Positions 47,464 through 56,932 are shown, counted from the stretch's first letter. The stretch: DNA of 64,000 bases from JAGRKR01 sp041397725 (GCA_041397725.1 JAWKVZ010000001.1:186001-250000), one strand, 5' to 3'. Made by a program: numbers and translations. The notes: generated by a model from the letters alone, not told the origin.

Positions 47464-49371
47464 ATGCTCGACTCAATTCGCAACGGCCTGCGCAGCATCT
47501 TCGTGAAGGCTTTGTTCGCACTGCTCATCCTGAGCTTTGCGGTCTGGGGCATTCCCGACTTCACGCGCGGCGTCGGCTCGAACGCCGTGGCGACCGTCGG
47601 CAAGACGGAGATCAGCGCCGAGGAATTCCAGCAGGCCGTGCAGCGGCAGCTCAACGCCTTGAGCGTGCAGATCGGCCGACGCCTCACCATGGAGCAGGCC
47701 GTCGCCTTCGGCGTCACGCAGGGCGTGCTGAGCCGGCTCATCGCCGGTGCCGCCATGAACAGCCACGCCGGCGCGCTGGGCCTGCGGATCTCCGATACCT
47801 CCCTCGCCGAGGACATTCGCAACGATCCGAGCTTCGCCGGCCCTGACGGCAAGTTCGACCGTGCCGTCTATAATGCCCGGCTGCGCCAGTTCGGTCTCTC
47901 CGAGGCGGGCTTCGTCGCCAGGGCGCGCGAGGAAGAGGTGCGCCAGCAGCTCTCCACGGCCATCGAGAGCGGCATCGCCGCGCCGACATCCCTGGTCGAT
48001 ACCGTGCACAAGTTCACCGAGGAGACCCGAGTCCTCGCCTACCTGACGCTCGACGCCCAGAAGCTCGTCACGCCGAAGCCTCCGACCGAGGCCGAGCTCA
48101 AGGCGCACTTCGACGCCAACAAGGCCCGCTACAAGACACCGGAGTTCCGCAAGGTGGCCGTGCTGCTGGCGTCTGCCGCTGCCCTGACCAAGCTCGTGCC
48201 CGTGACCGAGCAGGAGATCAAGGACGCCTACGAGGCGACCAAGGCCGAGTATGGAACACCCGAGAAGCGCCAGATCGAGCAACTCGTCTTTACCGATCGT
48301 GCCGCGGCCGATGCCGCCTACAAGGATCTTAAGGCGGGCAAGAGCTTCGCCGATGTCGGCAAGGCGCTCGGGCGAACCGAGAAGGATATGGCGCTCGGCC
48401 TGGTGACGAAGTCGGCGATGGTCGACAAGAAGGTCGCCGAGACCGCCTTCAAGATGGCCAAGGACGCGGTCTCGCCTCCCATCGCGGGAGATTTCGCCAC
48501 CGTGATCGTGCGCGTCACGGCCATCGAGCCGGGCAAGCAGAAGACGCTCGATGAGGTCAAGGACACGGTCCGCGCCAAGCTCGCCAAGGAGCGCGCCCAG
48601 CAGGAAGCCGTGGGTATGCACGGCAAGGTCGAGGACGAGCGCGCCGCCGGCAAGACGCTCAAGGAGGTCGCGGCCAAATTCGGCCTGAGCTACATCGAGG
48701 TCGCCGAGACCGACATGCAGGGCAAGACGTCTGCCGGTGCACCGGCACTCGCACCGGGCGCCATCGCCCCGCAGAATCTCGCCGCCGTGCTCGCGTCCGC
48801 GTTCGGCGGCAAGCAGGGTGTCGAGGGTGAGGCCATCGATCTCCCCGACGGCGGCTACGCCTGGGTCGACGTGATGAACGTCGTCGCCAGCAAGGAAAAG
48901 CCCTTCGACGCCGTGAAGGCGCAGATTGTCACGGAGTTGTCCACCGCTGCCCGCAGCAAGGGCATCCGCGAGTACGCCGACAAGATGCTCGAGCGCATCA
49001 AGAAGGGCACGACGCTCGAGGCGATCGCCAAGGAGGTCGGCGGCACGCTCGGCACCACGAAGCCGATCAAGCGCACAGCCCAGGACCCCGCGTTGTCACG
49101 TGCCGCCATCGGCCGCGGTTTCACGCTCGCCAAGGGTGAGCACGCCGTCGCCGAGAGCCCCGACGGCAAATCGCGACAGATCGTGAAGGTCGTCGACGTC
49201 AAGTCGCCGGAGCCTCTGACCAAGGAGGGGCGCGATCGCCTCGCGGGCGTTCTGCGTCGCCAGCTCGGTGGCGACCTCATGGGCAGCTACCTCGCCGGTC
49301 TGCAGGCTCAGTTCGGCGTCAGCGTCAATTCCGCTGCGCTCAGGCGCGCCGTCGGTCAGACGCAGCAGTAG
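47464..49371 (+). CDS. PpiD-like SurA N-terminal domain / peptidyl-prolyl isomerase
   Basis: The 635-residue protein has an inner-membrane anchor near the N-terminus (FVKALFALLILSFAVWGIP), a SurA_N-like domain (residues 40-170), a parvulin-like region (about residues 270-360, from QIEQLVFTDRAAADAAYK), and a long C-terminal region. PpiD is a periplasmic chaperone near the Sec translocon. The ATG at 47464 follows GGAGG. The parvulin part looks degenerate, so isomerase activity is uncertain. It precedes trpE, as is common in alphaproteobacteria. Confidence 0.92.
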   Translation: MLDSIRNGLRSIFVKALFALLILSFAVWGIPDFTRGVGSNAVATVGKTEISAEEFQQAVQRQLNALSVQIGRRLTMEQAVAFGVTQGVLSRLIAGAAMNSHAGALGLRISDTSLAEDIRNDPSFAGPDGKFDRAVYNARLRQFGLSEAGFVARAREEEVRQQLSTAIESGIAAPTSLVDTVHKFTEETRVLAYLTLDAQKLVTPKPPTEAELKAHFDANKARYKTPEFRKVAVLLASAAALTKLVPVTEQEIKDAYEATKAEYGTPEKRQIEQLVFTDRAAADAAYKDLKAGKSFADVGKALGRTEKDMALGLVTKSAMVDKKVAETAFKMAKDAVSPPIAGDFATVIVRVTAIEPGKQKTLDEVKDTVRAKLAKERAQQEAVGMHGKVEDERAAGKTLKEVAAKFGLSYIEVAETDMQGKTSAGAPALAPGAIAPQNLAAVLASAFGGKQGVEGEAIDLPDGGYAWVDVMNVVASKEKPFDAVKAQIVTELSTAARSKGIREYADKMLERIKKGTTLEAIAKEVGGTLGTTKPIKRTAQDPALSRAAIGRGFTLAKGEHAVAESPDGKSRQIVKVVDVKSPEPLTKEGRDRLAGVLRRQLGGDLMGSYLAGLQAQFGVSVNSAALRRAVGQTQQ

Positions 49372-49413
49372 TGCGCCGGCGCATCGGGCAAGCTCGTGAG
49401 TAAGGGAGGCGCC

Positions 49414-50964
49414 ATGACGGGCGCAAGACGTGCAAGCGCCGGGGTCGAGATCGAGCCGCCGCTCGAGGCATTTCGCGCGGCCTACGACGCCGGCCGGCCA
49501 TCGGTGGTGTGGACGCGGCTCGTCGCCGATCTCGAGACGCCGGTTTCGGCGATGCTCAAGCTCGGCCGCGACCGCCCCATGAGCTTCCTCCTCGAATCCG
49601 TCGAAGGCGGCGCGGTGCGCGGGCGCTACTCGATCATCGGCCTGCAGCCGGACATCATCTGGCGCGCGTTCGGCGACCGTGCCGAGATCAACCGCTCGCC
49701 CGCTCGCGATCCCTCCGCCTTCAAGCGGCTCAAGGAAGGTACGCTCAAGGCGCTGCGCTCCCTCATCGCGGAATCGCGCATCGACCTGCCGCCGGAACTG
49801 CCGCCCATGTCCTCCGGCATCTTCGGCTACATGGCCTACGACACGGTGCGCCTGATCGAGCGGCTGCCGACCGAGAAGCCCGATCCGCTCGGCCTGCCCG
49901 ACGCTATCCTCATCCGCCCGACGGTCATGGTCATCTTCGACGCGCTCAAAGACGAAATGACCGTCGTGACGCCCGTCTTCCCGCGCGCACGCCAGACCGC
50001 AGACAAAGCCTATGCCGCGGCCCGACGCCGGCTCGGCGAGGTGGTCGGCGCGCTCGAAGCGCCCCTGCCGCACACGCCTCCCCCTGCCAGCAAGGCCGCC
50101 CCGCACCCCAAGCAGACCTCGAACACGACGCCCGAGGGCTACGAGGAGATGGTGCGTCGCGGCAAGGAGTACATCGCGGCCGGCGACATCTTCCAGGTCG
50201 TTCTCTCGCAGCGCTTTTCCGCCCCCTTCACCCTGTCGCCCTTCGCGCTCTATCGCGCGCTGCGCCGCACGAACCCCTCGCCCTTCCTGTTCCATCTCGA
50301 CTTCGGCGATTTCGCCCTGGTCGGCTCGAGCCCGGAAATCCTGGTGCGCGTGCGTGGTGGCGAGGTCACCATACGGCCGCTGGCCGGCACGCGCCCCCGG
50401 GGGCAGACGCAGGAGGCCGACCTCGCGCTCGAACGGGAACTGCTCGCCGATCCCAAGGAGCGTGCCGAGCACCTGATGCTGCTGGACCTCGGACGCAACG
50501 ACGTCGGCCGCGTGGCGACCATCGGCAGCGTCAAGGTCGACGCGAGCTTCGTCGTCGAACGCTACAGCCAGGTCATGCACATCTCCTCGACCGTCACCGG
50601 CCAGCTCGACCCGCAGAGGGATTCGATCGACGCGCTCATGGCCGGGCTTCCCGCCGGCACGCTCTCGGGCGCTCCCAAGGTGCGGGCCATGGAGATCATC
50701 GACGAGCTCGAAGCCGTCAAGCGAGGCCCCTACGCCGGCTGTGTCGGCTACTTCTCGGCGGACGGCGAGATGGACACCTGCATCGTCCTGCGCACGGCCA
50801 TCGTCAAGGACGGGCGCATGTACGTGCAGGCGGGCGCCGGCATCGTGGCGGATTCCGATCCGAAGGCCGAGCAGAACGAATGCCTGCACAAGTCCCGCGC
50901 GCTGTTCCGGGCCGCGGAGGAGGCCGTCAAGTTCGCCTCGCGCGGCAAGGCTGGGCGGCGATGA
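49414..50964 (+). CDS. trpE: Anthranilate synthase component I
   Basis: TrpE (516 residues) converts chorismate to anthranilate with ammonia from TrpG. It has the N-terminal LESVEGGAVRGRYSIIGLQP (feedback region, near LLES), and the chorismate-binding core: YIAAGDIFQVVLSQRFSAPF, IRPLAGTRPRGQT, LGRNDVGRVATIGSV, and FPAGTLSGAPKVRAMEIID-like GLPAGTLSGAPKVRAME. The ATG at 49414 is preceded by AAGGGAGG; a GTG at 49396 is in frame. Its TGA overlaps the ATG of the SixA-like gene. Confidence 0.97.
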   Translation: MTGARRASAGVEIEPPLEAFRAAYDAGRPSVVWTRLVADLETPVSAMLKLGRDRPMSFLLESVEGGAVRGRYSIIGLQPDIIWRAFGDRAEINRSPARDPSAFKRLKEGTLKALRSLIAESRIDLPPELPPMSSGIFGYMAYDTVRLIERLPTEKPDPLGLPDAILIRPTVMVIFDALKDEMTVVTPVFPRARQTADKAYAAARRRLGEVVGALEAPLPHTPPPASKAAPHPKQTSNTTPEGYEEMVRRGKEYIAAGDIFQVVLSQRFSAPFTLSPFALYRALRRTNPSPFLFHLDFGDFALVGSSPEILVRVRGGEVTIRPLAGTRPRGQTQEADLALERELLADPKERAEHLMLLDLGRNDVGRVATIGSVKVDASFVVERYSQVMHISSTVTGQLDPQRDSIDALMAGLPAGTLSGAPKVRAMEIIDELEAVKRGPYAGCVGYFSADGEMDTCIVLRTAIVKDGRMYVQAGAGIVADSDPKAEQNECLHKSRALFRAAEEAVKFASRGKAGRR

Positions 50965-51671
50965 CGAGGACGCGCGGCACCCGCTCCGGCAAGAAGACAC
51001 CGGTCAAGGTCATTCAGCGGAAACAGGAAGCCGCCAGCGGCGCCAAGACGGCTGCCGGAAAGCGCGCGGCAAAGACGCCGAATCCAGCGGGTGCGCGCAA
51101 GCGGACAGCCAAGGCTCGGTCCGCCAGTGGGCCGGTCGGCGGCGAGGCGCCCCCGTTGCTGACGCTCACCTTGCTGCGTCATGCCAAGTCGAGCTGGAAC
51201 GATGCCGCCATGGCCGACATCGACCGACCGCTCGCCGGACGCGGCCGCAAGGCCATGCCGCTGATCGCCGCCTTTCTGGCCGGGAAGGCGCTTATTCCCG
51301 ATCACGTGCTCTGCTCGAGCGCGCGGCGCACGCGTGAGACGCTCGACCTGCTGATCGAGGGCCTGCCGAGCCGCCCCTCCGTCACTTATTCCGACGCCCT
51401 CTACCTCGCCGAGCCTTCCGCGCTCGTCGATCAACTGAAGGCCCTGCCGGACACGGTCCGGCATGCCATGATCGTCGGCCACAATCCGGAGATGCAGAGC
51501 CTCGCCTTGAGCCTCGTCGCGGAGGGGCCCCAGGAGACGCTGACCGAGATTGCCCGCAAGTTCCCGACGGCAGGCCTCGTCGTCTTGACGTTCCCGTATG
51601 CGTCGTGGCGCGACCTGGCGCTGGCGAGCGGCACACTGCGCCATTTCCAGAGCCCGCGCCGCCTCGCTTGA
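50961..51671 (+). CDS. SixA-type histidine phosphatase with basic N-terminal extension
   Basis: The 236-residue protein overlaps the trpE stop (ATGA). The first 65 residues are a Lys/Arg/Ala-rich, low-complexity extension. The phosphatase domain then starts with LTLLRHAKSSWND (Arg73, His74), followed by SSARRTRETLDLL and IVGHNPEMQSLAL, the marks of the histidine phosphatase superfamily, closest to SixA. SixA in E. coli dephosphorylates phosphohistidine domains; the target here is unknown. It sits between trpE and trpG. A later start inside the extension is possible but has no good ribosome-binding site in view. Confidence 0.85.
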   Translation: MTRTRGTRSGKKTPVKVIQRKQEAASGAKTAAGKRAAKTPNPAGARKRTAKARSASGPVGGEAPPLLTLTLLRHAKSSWNDAAMADIDRPLAGRGRKAMPLIAAFLAGKALIPDHVLCSSARRTRETLDLLIEGLPSRPSVTYSDALYLAEPSALVDQLKALPDTVRHAMIVGHNPEMQSLALSLVAEGPQETLTEIARKFPTAGLVVLTFPYASWRDLALASGTLRHFQSPRRLA

Positions 51672-51872
51672 GGCCCGGGGGTGCAGGGCGAGCGCTGGGC
51701 CAGGACAGACGGCGCGCGGGCCATGCCCATTGACGCGTGGGCGGGTCCGAGTAACACATGAAGCAGAACCGCCCGCTTCTTCGCCAGAACGGGCTCGTGA
51801 GCGCGGCGCCGGCCTGCCGGTCCACCGCCACAGCACCAAAGCCCGAGGCGCGGGCGAGAGGTTGTCAGTCAG

Positions 51873-52490
51873 ATGCTCGTCCTCATCGATAACTACGACA
51901 GCTTCACCTACAATCTCGTGCACTTCCTCGGCGAGCTCGGCGCGCCCTGCGAGGTCATCCGCAACGACGCCGTCACGACCAGGGAGCTGGCGCGCATGAA
52001 GCCTTCGGCGATCGTGCTGTCGCCGGGACCGTGCACGCCGAACGAAGCGGGCATCTGCCTTGAGATCATCGCCGAGCTCGGCCCCAAGGTGCCGATCCTC
52101 GGCGTCTGTCTCGGCCATCAGGCCATCGGCCAGGCCTACGGCGGCAAAGTCATCCGCGCGCCCTACCTCATGCACGGCAAGCTCTCGGTGATCCACAACG
52201 AGGGCCGCGGCCTCTTCCGCGGGCTGCCGCCCCGCTTCGAGGCGACGCGCTATCATTCCCTCATCGTCGAGCGCGCCAGCCTGCCCGACTGCCTGGATGT
52301 CACGGCGTGGACCGAGGATGGCCTGATCATGGGCCTGCAGCACCGCAGTCACCCCGTCCACGGCGTGCAGTTCCATCCCGAGAGCATCGCCTCCGAGCAC
52401 GGCCACGCCATGCTCGCCAATTTTCTCGAGCTTGCCGGTTTGCCCGTGAGCCGCCGCAACATCGCCTCACCCCGCCTCGGTGTCGGCTGA
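51873..52490 (+). CDS. trpG: Anthranilate / aminodeoxychorismate synthase component II
   Basis: The 205-residue glutamine amidotransferase has MLVLIDNYDSFTYNLVHFLG, the oxyanion-strand SPGPCTPNEAGIC, the nucleophile Cys in GVCLGHQAIGQAYGG, and His/Glu in VQFHPESIASEHG. It supplies ammonia to TrpE and in some bacteria also to PabB. It starts 201 bases after the SixA-like gene and precedes trpD. Confidence 0.96.
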   Translation: MLVLIDNYDSFTYNLVHFLGELGAPCEVIRNDAVTTRELARMKPSAIVLSPGPCTPNEAGICLEIIAELGPKVPILGVCLGHQAIGQAYGGKVIRAPYLMHGKLSVIHNEGRGLFRGLPPRFEATRYHSLIVERASLPDCLDVTAWTEDGLIMGLQHRSHPVHGVQFHPESIASEHGHAMLANFLELAGLPVSRRNIASPRLGVG

Positions 52491-52509
52491 AGGAGAACGC
52501 CCCCACCCC

Positions 52510-53532
52510 ATGACGAGCGAAAAGCGACTACGCCCCTTTATCGAGACCATCGCCAGCGGTGGCTCGCTCAGCGCCGACGACGCAGCGACGGCCTTCGACT
52601 GCATCATGTCGGGCGGAGCCAGCCCGGTCGAGATCGCCGCGCTGCTCATGGGCCTCAGGGTCAAGGGCGAGACGGTCGACGAGATCACCGGCGCGGCGCG
52701 CGTCATGCGAGCCAAGGCGGTCCACGTCGAGGCGCCCGCCGATGCCATCGACACCTGCGGCACGGGCGGCGACGCCCAGGGCACCTATAACATCTCGACG
52801 GCCGCCGCCCTGGTGACGGCCGGCGCCGGCGTGCCGGTCGCCAAGCACGGCAACCGCTCGGTCTCGTCGAAGTCGGGCTCGGCCGACGTGCTGGCAGCGC
52901 TCGGCGTCAAGCTCGACATCCCGCCCGAGCGGGTCGCCCAGTGCATCCGCGAGGCCAGGGTGGGCTTCATGTTCGCCCCCGCCCATCATGCCGCCATGCG
53001 CCATGTCGTGCCGGTGCGCCAGGAACTCGCCATCCGCACCATCTTCAACCTGCTCGGCCCGCTCTCCAATCCGGCCGGCACGAAGCGGCAGGTGATCGGC
53101 GTCTACGCCCGGGACTGGGTCGAGCCGCTGACCAAGGTGCTGCGCAATCTCGGAGCCGAGCGCGTCTGGGTCGTGCATGGCAGCGACGGCCTCGACGAGA
53201 TCACGACCACGGGGCCGACCGATGTCGCCGAGCTTGCGGGCGGGGCCGTGCGCACGTTCACCGTGACGCCAGCCGAGGCGGGCCTGCCGACGGCGCGCGC
53301 GGCGGACCTCAAGGGCGGCGATGCCGCCGCCAACGCGGAAGCGATCCGCGCCCTGCTGGCGGGTGCCAAGGGGCCCTTCCGCGATGTCGTCGTGATCAAT
53401 GCGGCGGCGGCGCTGGTGGTGTCTGGACGCGCGGCCGACCTCGCTGCCGGCGCCCGTCTGGCCGAGGGCGCCATCGACGGCGGCGCCGCCCGGACGGCGC
53501 TCGATCGTCTCGTGACCCTCAGCAACGCGTGA
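52510..53532 (+). CDS. trpD: Anthranilate phosphoribosyltransferase
   Basis: TrpD (340 residues) attaches phosphoribose to anthranilate. The N-terminus has the helical domain (PFIETIASGGSLSADDA), then the PRPP-binding DTCGTGGDAQGTYNIST, KHGNRSVSSKSGSADVL, and FMFAPAHHAAMRHVVPVRQE. The ATG at 52510 is 14 bases after AAGGAG; a GTG at 52480, overlapping trpG, is an alternative. trpC starts 5 bases after its stop. Confidence 0.97.
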   Translation: MTSEKRLRPFIETIASGGSLSADDAATAFDCIMSGGASPVEIAALLMGLRVKGETVDEITGAARVMRAKAVHVEAPADAIDTCGTGGDAQGTYNISTAAALVTAGAGVPVAKHGNRSVSSKSGSADVLAALGVKLDIPPERVAQCIREARVGFMFAPAHHAAMRHVVPVRQELAIRTIFNLLGPLSNPAGTKRQVIGVYARDWVEPLTKVLRNLGAERVWVVHGSDGLDEITTTGPTDVAELAGGAVRTFTVTPAEAGLPTARAADLKGGDAAANAEAIRALLAGAKGPFRDVVVINAAAALVVSGRAADLAAGARLAEGAIDGGAARTALDRLVTLSNA

Positions 53533-53537
53533 GAGAT

Positions 53538-54362
53538 ATGGCGGACGTTCTCCAGAAGATCATGGCCTACAAGCGCGACGAGGTCGCCTCGGCGAAGGCC
53601 GCGCGGCCCTATGCCGCCGTCCGCCGGGCAGCCGAGGCCGCGCCGGCGGTCCGCCCGTTCGCCGACGCGCTGCAGGCCCGGCGCGCCCAGGGCCAGTTCG
53701 GCCTGATCGCCGAGATCAAGAAGGCGAGCCCGTCGAAAGGCCTCATCCGGGCCGATTTCGATCCCCCCGCGCTCGCCGCCGCCTACGAGGCCGGCGGCGC
53801 CACGTGCCTCTCGGTGCTGACGGACGGCCCCTCCTTCCAGGGCGCGCCCGGCTTCCTCACGGCAGCGCGCGCAGCCACGTCGCTGCCGGTGCTGCGCAAG
53901 GACTTCATGCTCGACGTCTATCAGGTCGCCGAGGCCCGCGCGCTCGGGGCCGACTGCATCCTCGTCATCATGGCGGCCATCGACGACGCGCTGGCGGGCG
54001 AGCTGATGGCGGCCGCCGGCGAGCTCGGCATGGATACGCTCGTCGAGGTGCACGACGAGGACGAGCTTGCGCGCGCGCTGCGCCTGTCGCCGAAGCTGCT
54101 CGGCATCAACAACCGCAGCCTCAAGACCTTCGAGACACGGCTCGAGACCTGTGAGAGGCTGGCCCCGTCGGTGCCGGCGGCGAGCCTCACGGTCGGGGAA
54201 AGCGGGATTGCCGGCAACGAGGACATGCAGCGGCTTGCACGGGCCGGCATCACCACCTTCCTCGTGGGCGAGAGCCTGATGCGCCACGCCGATGTCACCG
54301 CCGCCACGCGCAAGCTGCTTTCACCCGCGCCGATCCCCGCCAGCGCGGAGGCGCGGACATGA
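53538..54362 (+). CDS. trpC: Indole-3-glycerol phosphate synthase
   Basis: TrpC (274 residues) is the TIM-barrel enzyme that closes the indole ring. Key segments are FGLIAEIKKASPSKGLIR (catalytic Lys), ATCLSVLTDGPSFQG, LPVLRKDFMLDVYQV, DTLVEVHDEDEL and LGINNRSLKTF, with VGESGI near the end. It stands alone, not fused to trpF. Its stop overlaps the moaC start (ATGA), which links the tryptophan and molybdenum-cofactor genes. Confidence 0.97.
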   Translation: MADVLQKIMAYKRDEVASAKAARPYAAVRRAAEAAPAVRPFADALQARRAQGQFGLIAEIKKASPSKGLIRADFDPPALAAAYEAGGATCLSVLTDGPSFQGAPGFLTAARAATSLPVLRKDFMLDVYQVAEARALGADCILVIMAAIDDALAGELMAAAGELGMDTLVEVHDEDELARALRLSPKLLGINNRSLKTFETRLETCERLAPSVPAASLTVGESGIAGNEDMQRLARAGITTFLVGESLMRHADVTAATRKLLSPAPIPASAEART

Positions 54363-54895
54363 TGCCCCCCGGCGACGACGCTCCTCCCCCCGCCCTCTCG
54401 CACCTCAACGATCGGGGCGAGGCACACATGGTCGACGTCTCCGCCAAGGCCGTGACCGCGCGCATTGCCCGCGCCGGCGGCTTCGTGCGCATGCAGGCGG
54501 CGACGCTCGACCTCATCGAGAGCGGCACGGCGGCCAAGGGCGACGTTCTCGCGACGGCGCGGATCGCCGGCATCATGGCCGCCAAGCGGACACACGAATT
54601 GATCCCGCTCTGCCATCCTCTGGCGCTCGCCAAGGTGACCGTCGACCTCGTTCCGCAGCGCGAGCCCGCAGGCGTGGCCGTCACGGCCGAGGTCCGGGTG
54701 ACCGGCAGGACCGGCGTCGAAATGGAGGCGCTGACGGCCGTGTCGGTCGCCTGCCTCACCATCTATGACATGCTGAAGGCCGTCGATCGCGCCATGACGC
54801 TCGAAGCGATCCGCGTCCTCGAGAAGAGCGGCGGACGCTCGGGCCATTACCGCGCAGACGACGATGCAGCCGCCAGCGACGGCGGCGCCTCATGA
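54359..54895 (+). CDS. moaC: Cyclic pyranopterin monophosphate synthase
   Basis: MoaC (178 residues) converts the product of MoaA to cPMP in molybdenum-cofactor synthesis. It has HLNDRGEAHMVDVSAKAVT at the N-terminus, AGIMAAKRTHELIPLCHPL (catalytic region), TGRTGVEMEALTAVSVACLT and YDMLKAVDRAM. The start overlaps the trpC stop and its stop overlaps the moeA start, so translation of the three is probably coupled. moaA is not in the window. Confidence 0.97.
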   Translation: MMPPGDDAPPPALSHLNDRGEAHMVDVSAKAVTARIARAGGFVRMQAATLDLIESGTAAKGDVLATARIAGIMAAKRTHELIPLCHPLALAKVTVDLVPQREPAGVAVTAEVRVTGRTGVEMEALTAVSVACLTIYDMLKAVDRAMTLEAIRVLEKSGGRSGHYRADDDAAASDGGAS

Positions 54896-56109
54896 GCGCG
54901 CTTTCCGTCGCCGAGGCGCTGGAGCGCATCCTGGGCGACGTGCCCGACGGCGGGGCGACGGAGACCGAGCGCCTTCCCATTGCCGCCTGCAGGGAGCGCA
55001 TCCTCGCGGAGACGCTGACGGCAGGCTTCGATCAGCCACCGTTCGCAGCGTCCGCCATGGACGGCTATGCCGTGCGCAGCGCCGACGTGGCCGCGCTCCC
55101 CGCGCGCCTCAAGGTGATCGCCGCCGCCGCCGCCGGCCATCCCTACGACGGCCGCGTCGGCGCGGGCGAGGCCGTTCGCATCTTCACCGGCGCGCCCCTG
55201 CCCGAAGGCGCCGACGCCATCATCATCCAGGAGGACACCGAGCGGGACGGCGACTGGGTGACCATCGCCTCCGCCAGGCCCGATCCCGAGCACATCCGCC
55301 CAAAGGCCTACGATTTCCAGGCTGGACAGACCCTCCTCCTCCCCGGGACGCGCTTGGCGCCGCGGAGCCTGACGCTGGCCGCCGCCATGGGCCGCGGCGA
55401 CGTCCTCGTGCGCCGTCGTCCGCGCGTTGCGGTGCTCGCCACGGGTGACGAACTGCGCCACCCCGGTGAGCCGCTGGCACCCGGCCAGATCTATGCCTCC
55501 AACCATCTCGGCGTCGCCGCCATGGTGGAGCAGGCCGGCGGCGAGGCGCAGTTGCTGGGCATTGCCCGGGACAACCGGGAAAGCCTCGAGGCCCATGTCG
55601 CCGCCGCCGCGGATGCCGACGTGCTCGTCACGATCGGCGGCGCCTCCGTCGGAGACCACGACCTCGTGGGTCCCGTGCTCACAGCGGCCGGCATGCAGCT
55701 CGGCTTCTGGAAGATCGCCATGCGCCCGGGCAAGCCGCTGATGTACGGTCGCCTCGATCGCCGCCGAGTCATTGGCCTGCCCGGCAACCCCGTGTCCTCC
55801 CTGGTCTGTACGCGCGTGTTCGTCGTGCCCCTGATCGCGCGCCTGCTCGGCCTGCCCGCCGGCAGGCATGGCACCGAGCTCATCCCGACGGCCGTGCCGC
55901 TGTCGGCCAACGGACCTCGCGAGCACTACATGCGGGCGCGGGTCGTCGCAGAGGGTGCAGAGCGTCGCAACGCCGTGCACCCCGTACGCTCCCAGGACAG
56001 CTCGCTGCTCTCGCCCCTCGCCGAGGCCGACTGCCTGCTCGTCCGCCCGGCCGGCGCGCCCGCAGTCCCCGCAGGCACACCCGTCCCCGTCCTGCGCCTC
56101 GATTTCTGA
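54892..56109 (+). CDS. moeA: Molybdopterin molybdenumtransferase
   Basis: MoeA (405 residues) inserts molybdate into adenylated molybdopterin. It shows PPFAASAMDGYAVRSADV at the N-terminus, RIFTGAPLPEGADAIIIQED, LAPRSLTLAAAMGR, then the MoCF-biosynthesis domain with LATGDELRHPGEPL, TIGGASVGDHDLV, RPGKPLMYGR and GLPGNPVSSLV. It overlaps moaC by four bases. lexA begins 130 bases downstream. Confidence 0.97.
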   Translation: MSALSVAEALERILGDVPDGGATETERLPIAACRERILAETLTAGFDQPPFAASAMDGYAVRSADVAALPARLKVIAAAAAGHPYDGRVGAGEAVRIFTGAPLPEGADAIIIQEDTERDGDWVTIASARPDPEHIRPKAYDFQAGQTLLLPGTRLAPRSLTLAAAMGRGDVLVRRRPRVAVLATGDELRHPGEPLAPGQIYASNHLGVAAMVEQAGGEAQLLGIARDNRESLEAHVAAAADADVLVTIGGASVGDHDLVGPVLTAAGMQLGFWKIAMRPGKPLMYGRLDRRRVIGLPGNPVSSLVCTRVFVVPLIARLLGLPAGRHGTELIPTAVPLSANGPREHYMRARVVAEGAERRNAVHPVRSQDSSLLSPLAEADCLLVRPAGAPAVPAGTPVPVLRLDF

Positions 56110-56176
56110 GCAAAACGACAAATCGGCACGCGCCGCGGCCAAGGGGCTTGCGTCGGGGCACGGAAATGCCTATTTT

Positions 56177-56191
56177 GTTCTTGCTTTGTCC
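56177..56191 (+). promoter_or_regulatory. lexA: Candidate LexA box (GTTC-N7-GTCC)
   Basis: GTTC at 56177-56180 and GTCC at 56188-56191 are separated by 7 bases, one mismatch from the alphaproteobacterial LexA direct repeat GTTC-N7-GTTC. It lies about 50 bases upstream of the lexA ATG, where autoregulation would be expected. Confidence 0.5.
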
Positions 56192-56239
56192 ATTTGTGTG
56201 CGGTGAAGCCGACCTGGAACGCGGACACACGGGGAACAC

Positions 56240-56932
56240 ATGCTCACAAGCAAGCAGAAAGAGCTTCTGCTCTTCATCCATCGCCGCGTCAGCGAGACGG
56301 GCGTTCCACCATCGTTCGACGAGATGAAGGAGCAGCTTCAGCTCAAGTCGAAATCCGGCATCCATCGCCTCGTGATGGCCTTGGAGGAGCGCGGCTTCAT
56401 CCGTCGCCTGCCGAATCGGGCTCGCGCGCTGGAGGTCCTGAAGCTTCCCGAGAGTGTCGCCCCCGCCGCCCCTCGCGGCTTCACGCCAAGTGTCATCGAG
56501 GGGAGCGGCCCGAGCGCCCCCCGGCACGTTCCCGCCCCGCCCGAAGGCCGCGCCATCTCCGTGCCGCTGATGGGCCGGATCGCTGCCGGCGTGCCGATCT
56601 CCGCCATTCAGGATCATAGCGACGACATCACGCTCTCACCCGACATGCTCGGTGCTGGCGAGCATTTCGCCCTCGAGGTCAAGGGTGACTCGATGATCGA
56701 GGCCGGCATCCTCGACGGCGATATCGCCGTCGTACGCCGCACCTCCACCGCCGAGAACGGCGACATCGTCGTCGCCATCGTCGAGGAGGAGGAGGCCACG
56801 CTCAAGCGGCTGCGCCGCCGCGGCGCCTCGGTGGCGCTGGAGGCGGCGAACCCCCGCTACGAGACGCGCATCTTCGGCCCGGACCAGGTGCGTATCCAGG
56901 GGCGGCTCGTCTGTCTCGTGCGTCGCTACTGA
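56240..56932 (+). CDS. lexA: LexA repressor
   Basis: LexA (230 residues) represses SOS genes until RecA-stimulated self-cleavage. The N-terminal winged helix spans residues 1-65 (MLTSKQKELLLFIHRRVSET, PSFDEMKEQLQLKSKSGI). The cleavage bond is Ala116-Gly117 in MGRIAAGVPI, and the protease dyad is Ser151 in VKGDSMIEAG and Lys189 in ATLKRL. The linker is longer and more Pro/Ala-rich than in E. coli, as in other alphaproteobacteria. Confidence 0.97.
   Translation: MLTSKQKELLLFIHRRVSETGVPPSFDEMKEQLQLKSKSGIHRLVMALEERGFIRRLPNRARALEVLKLPESVAPAAPRGFTPSVIEGSGPSAPRHVPAPPEGRAISVPLMGRIAAGVPISAIQDHSDDITLSPDMLGAGEHFALEVKGDSMIEAGILDGDIAVVRRTSTAENGDIVVAIVEEEEATLKRLRRRGASVALEAANPRYETRIFGPDQVRIQGRLVCLVRRY

Noticed and set aside
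56217..56237. GAAC repeats near the lexA start as a second LexA box
   Set aside because: The two GAAC units are 13 bases apart, not 7.
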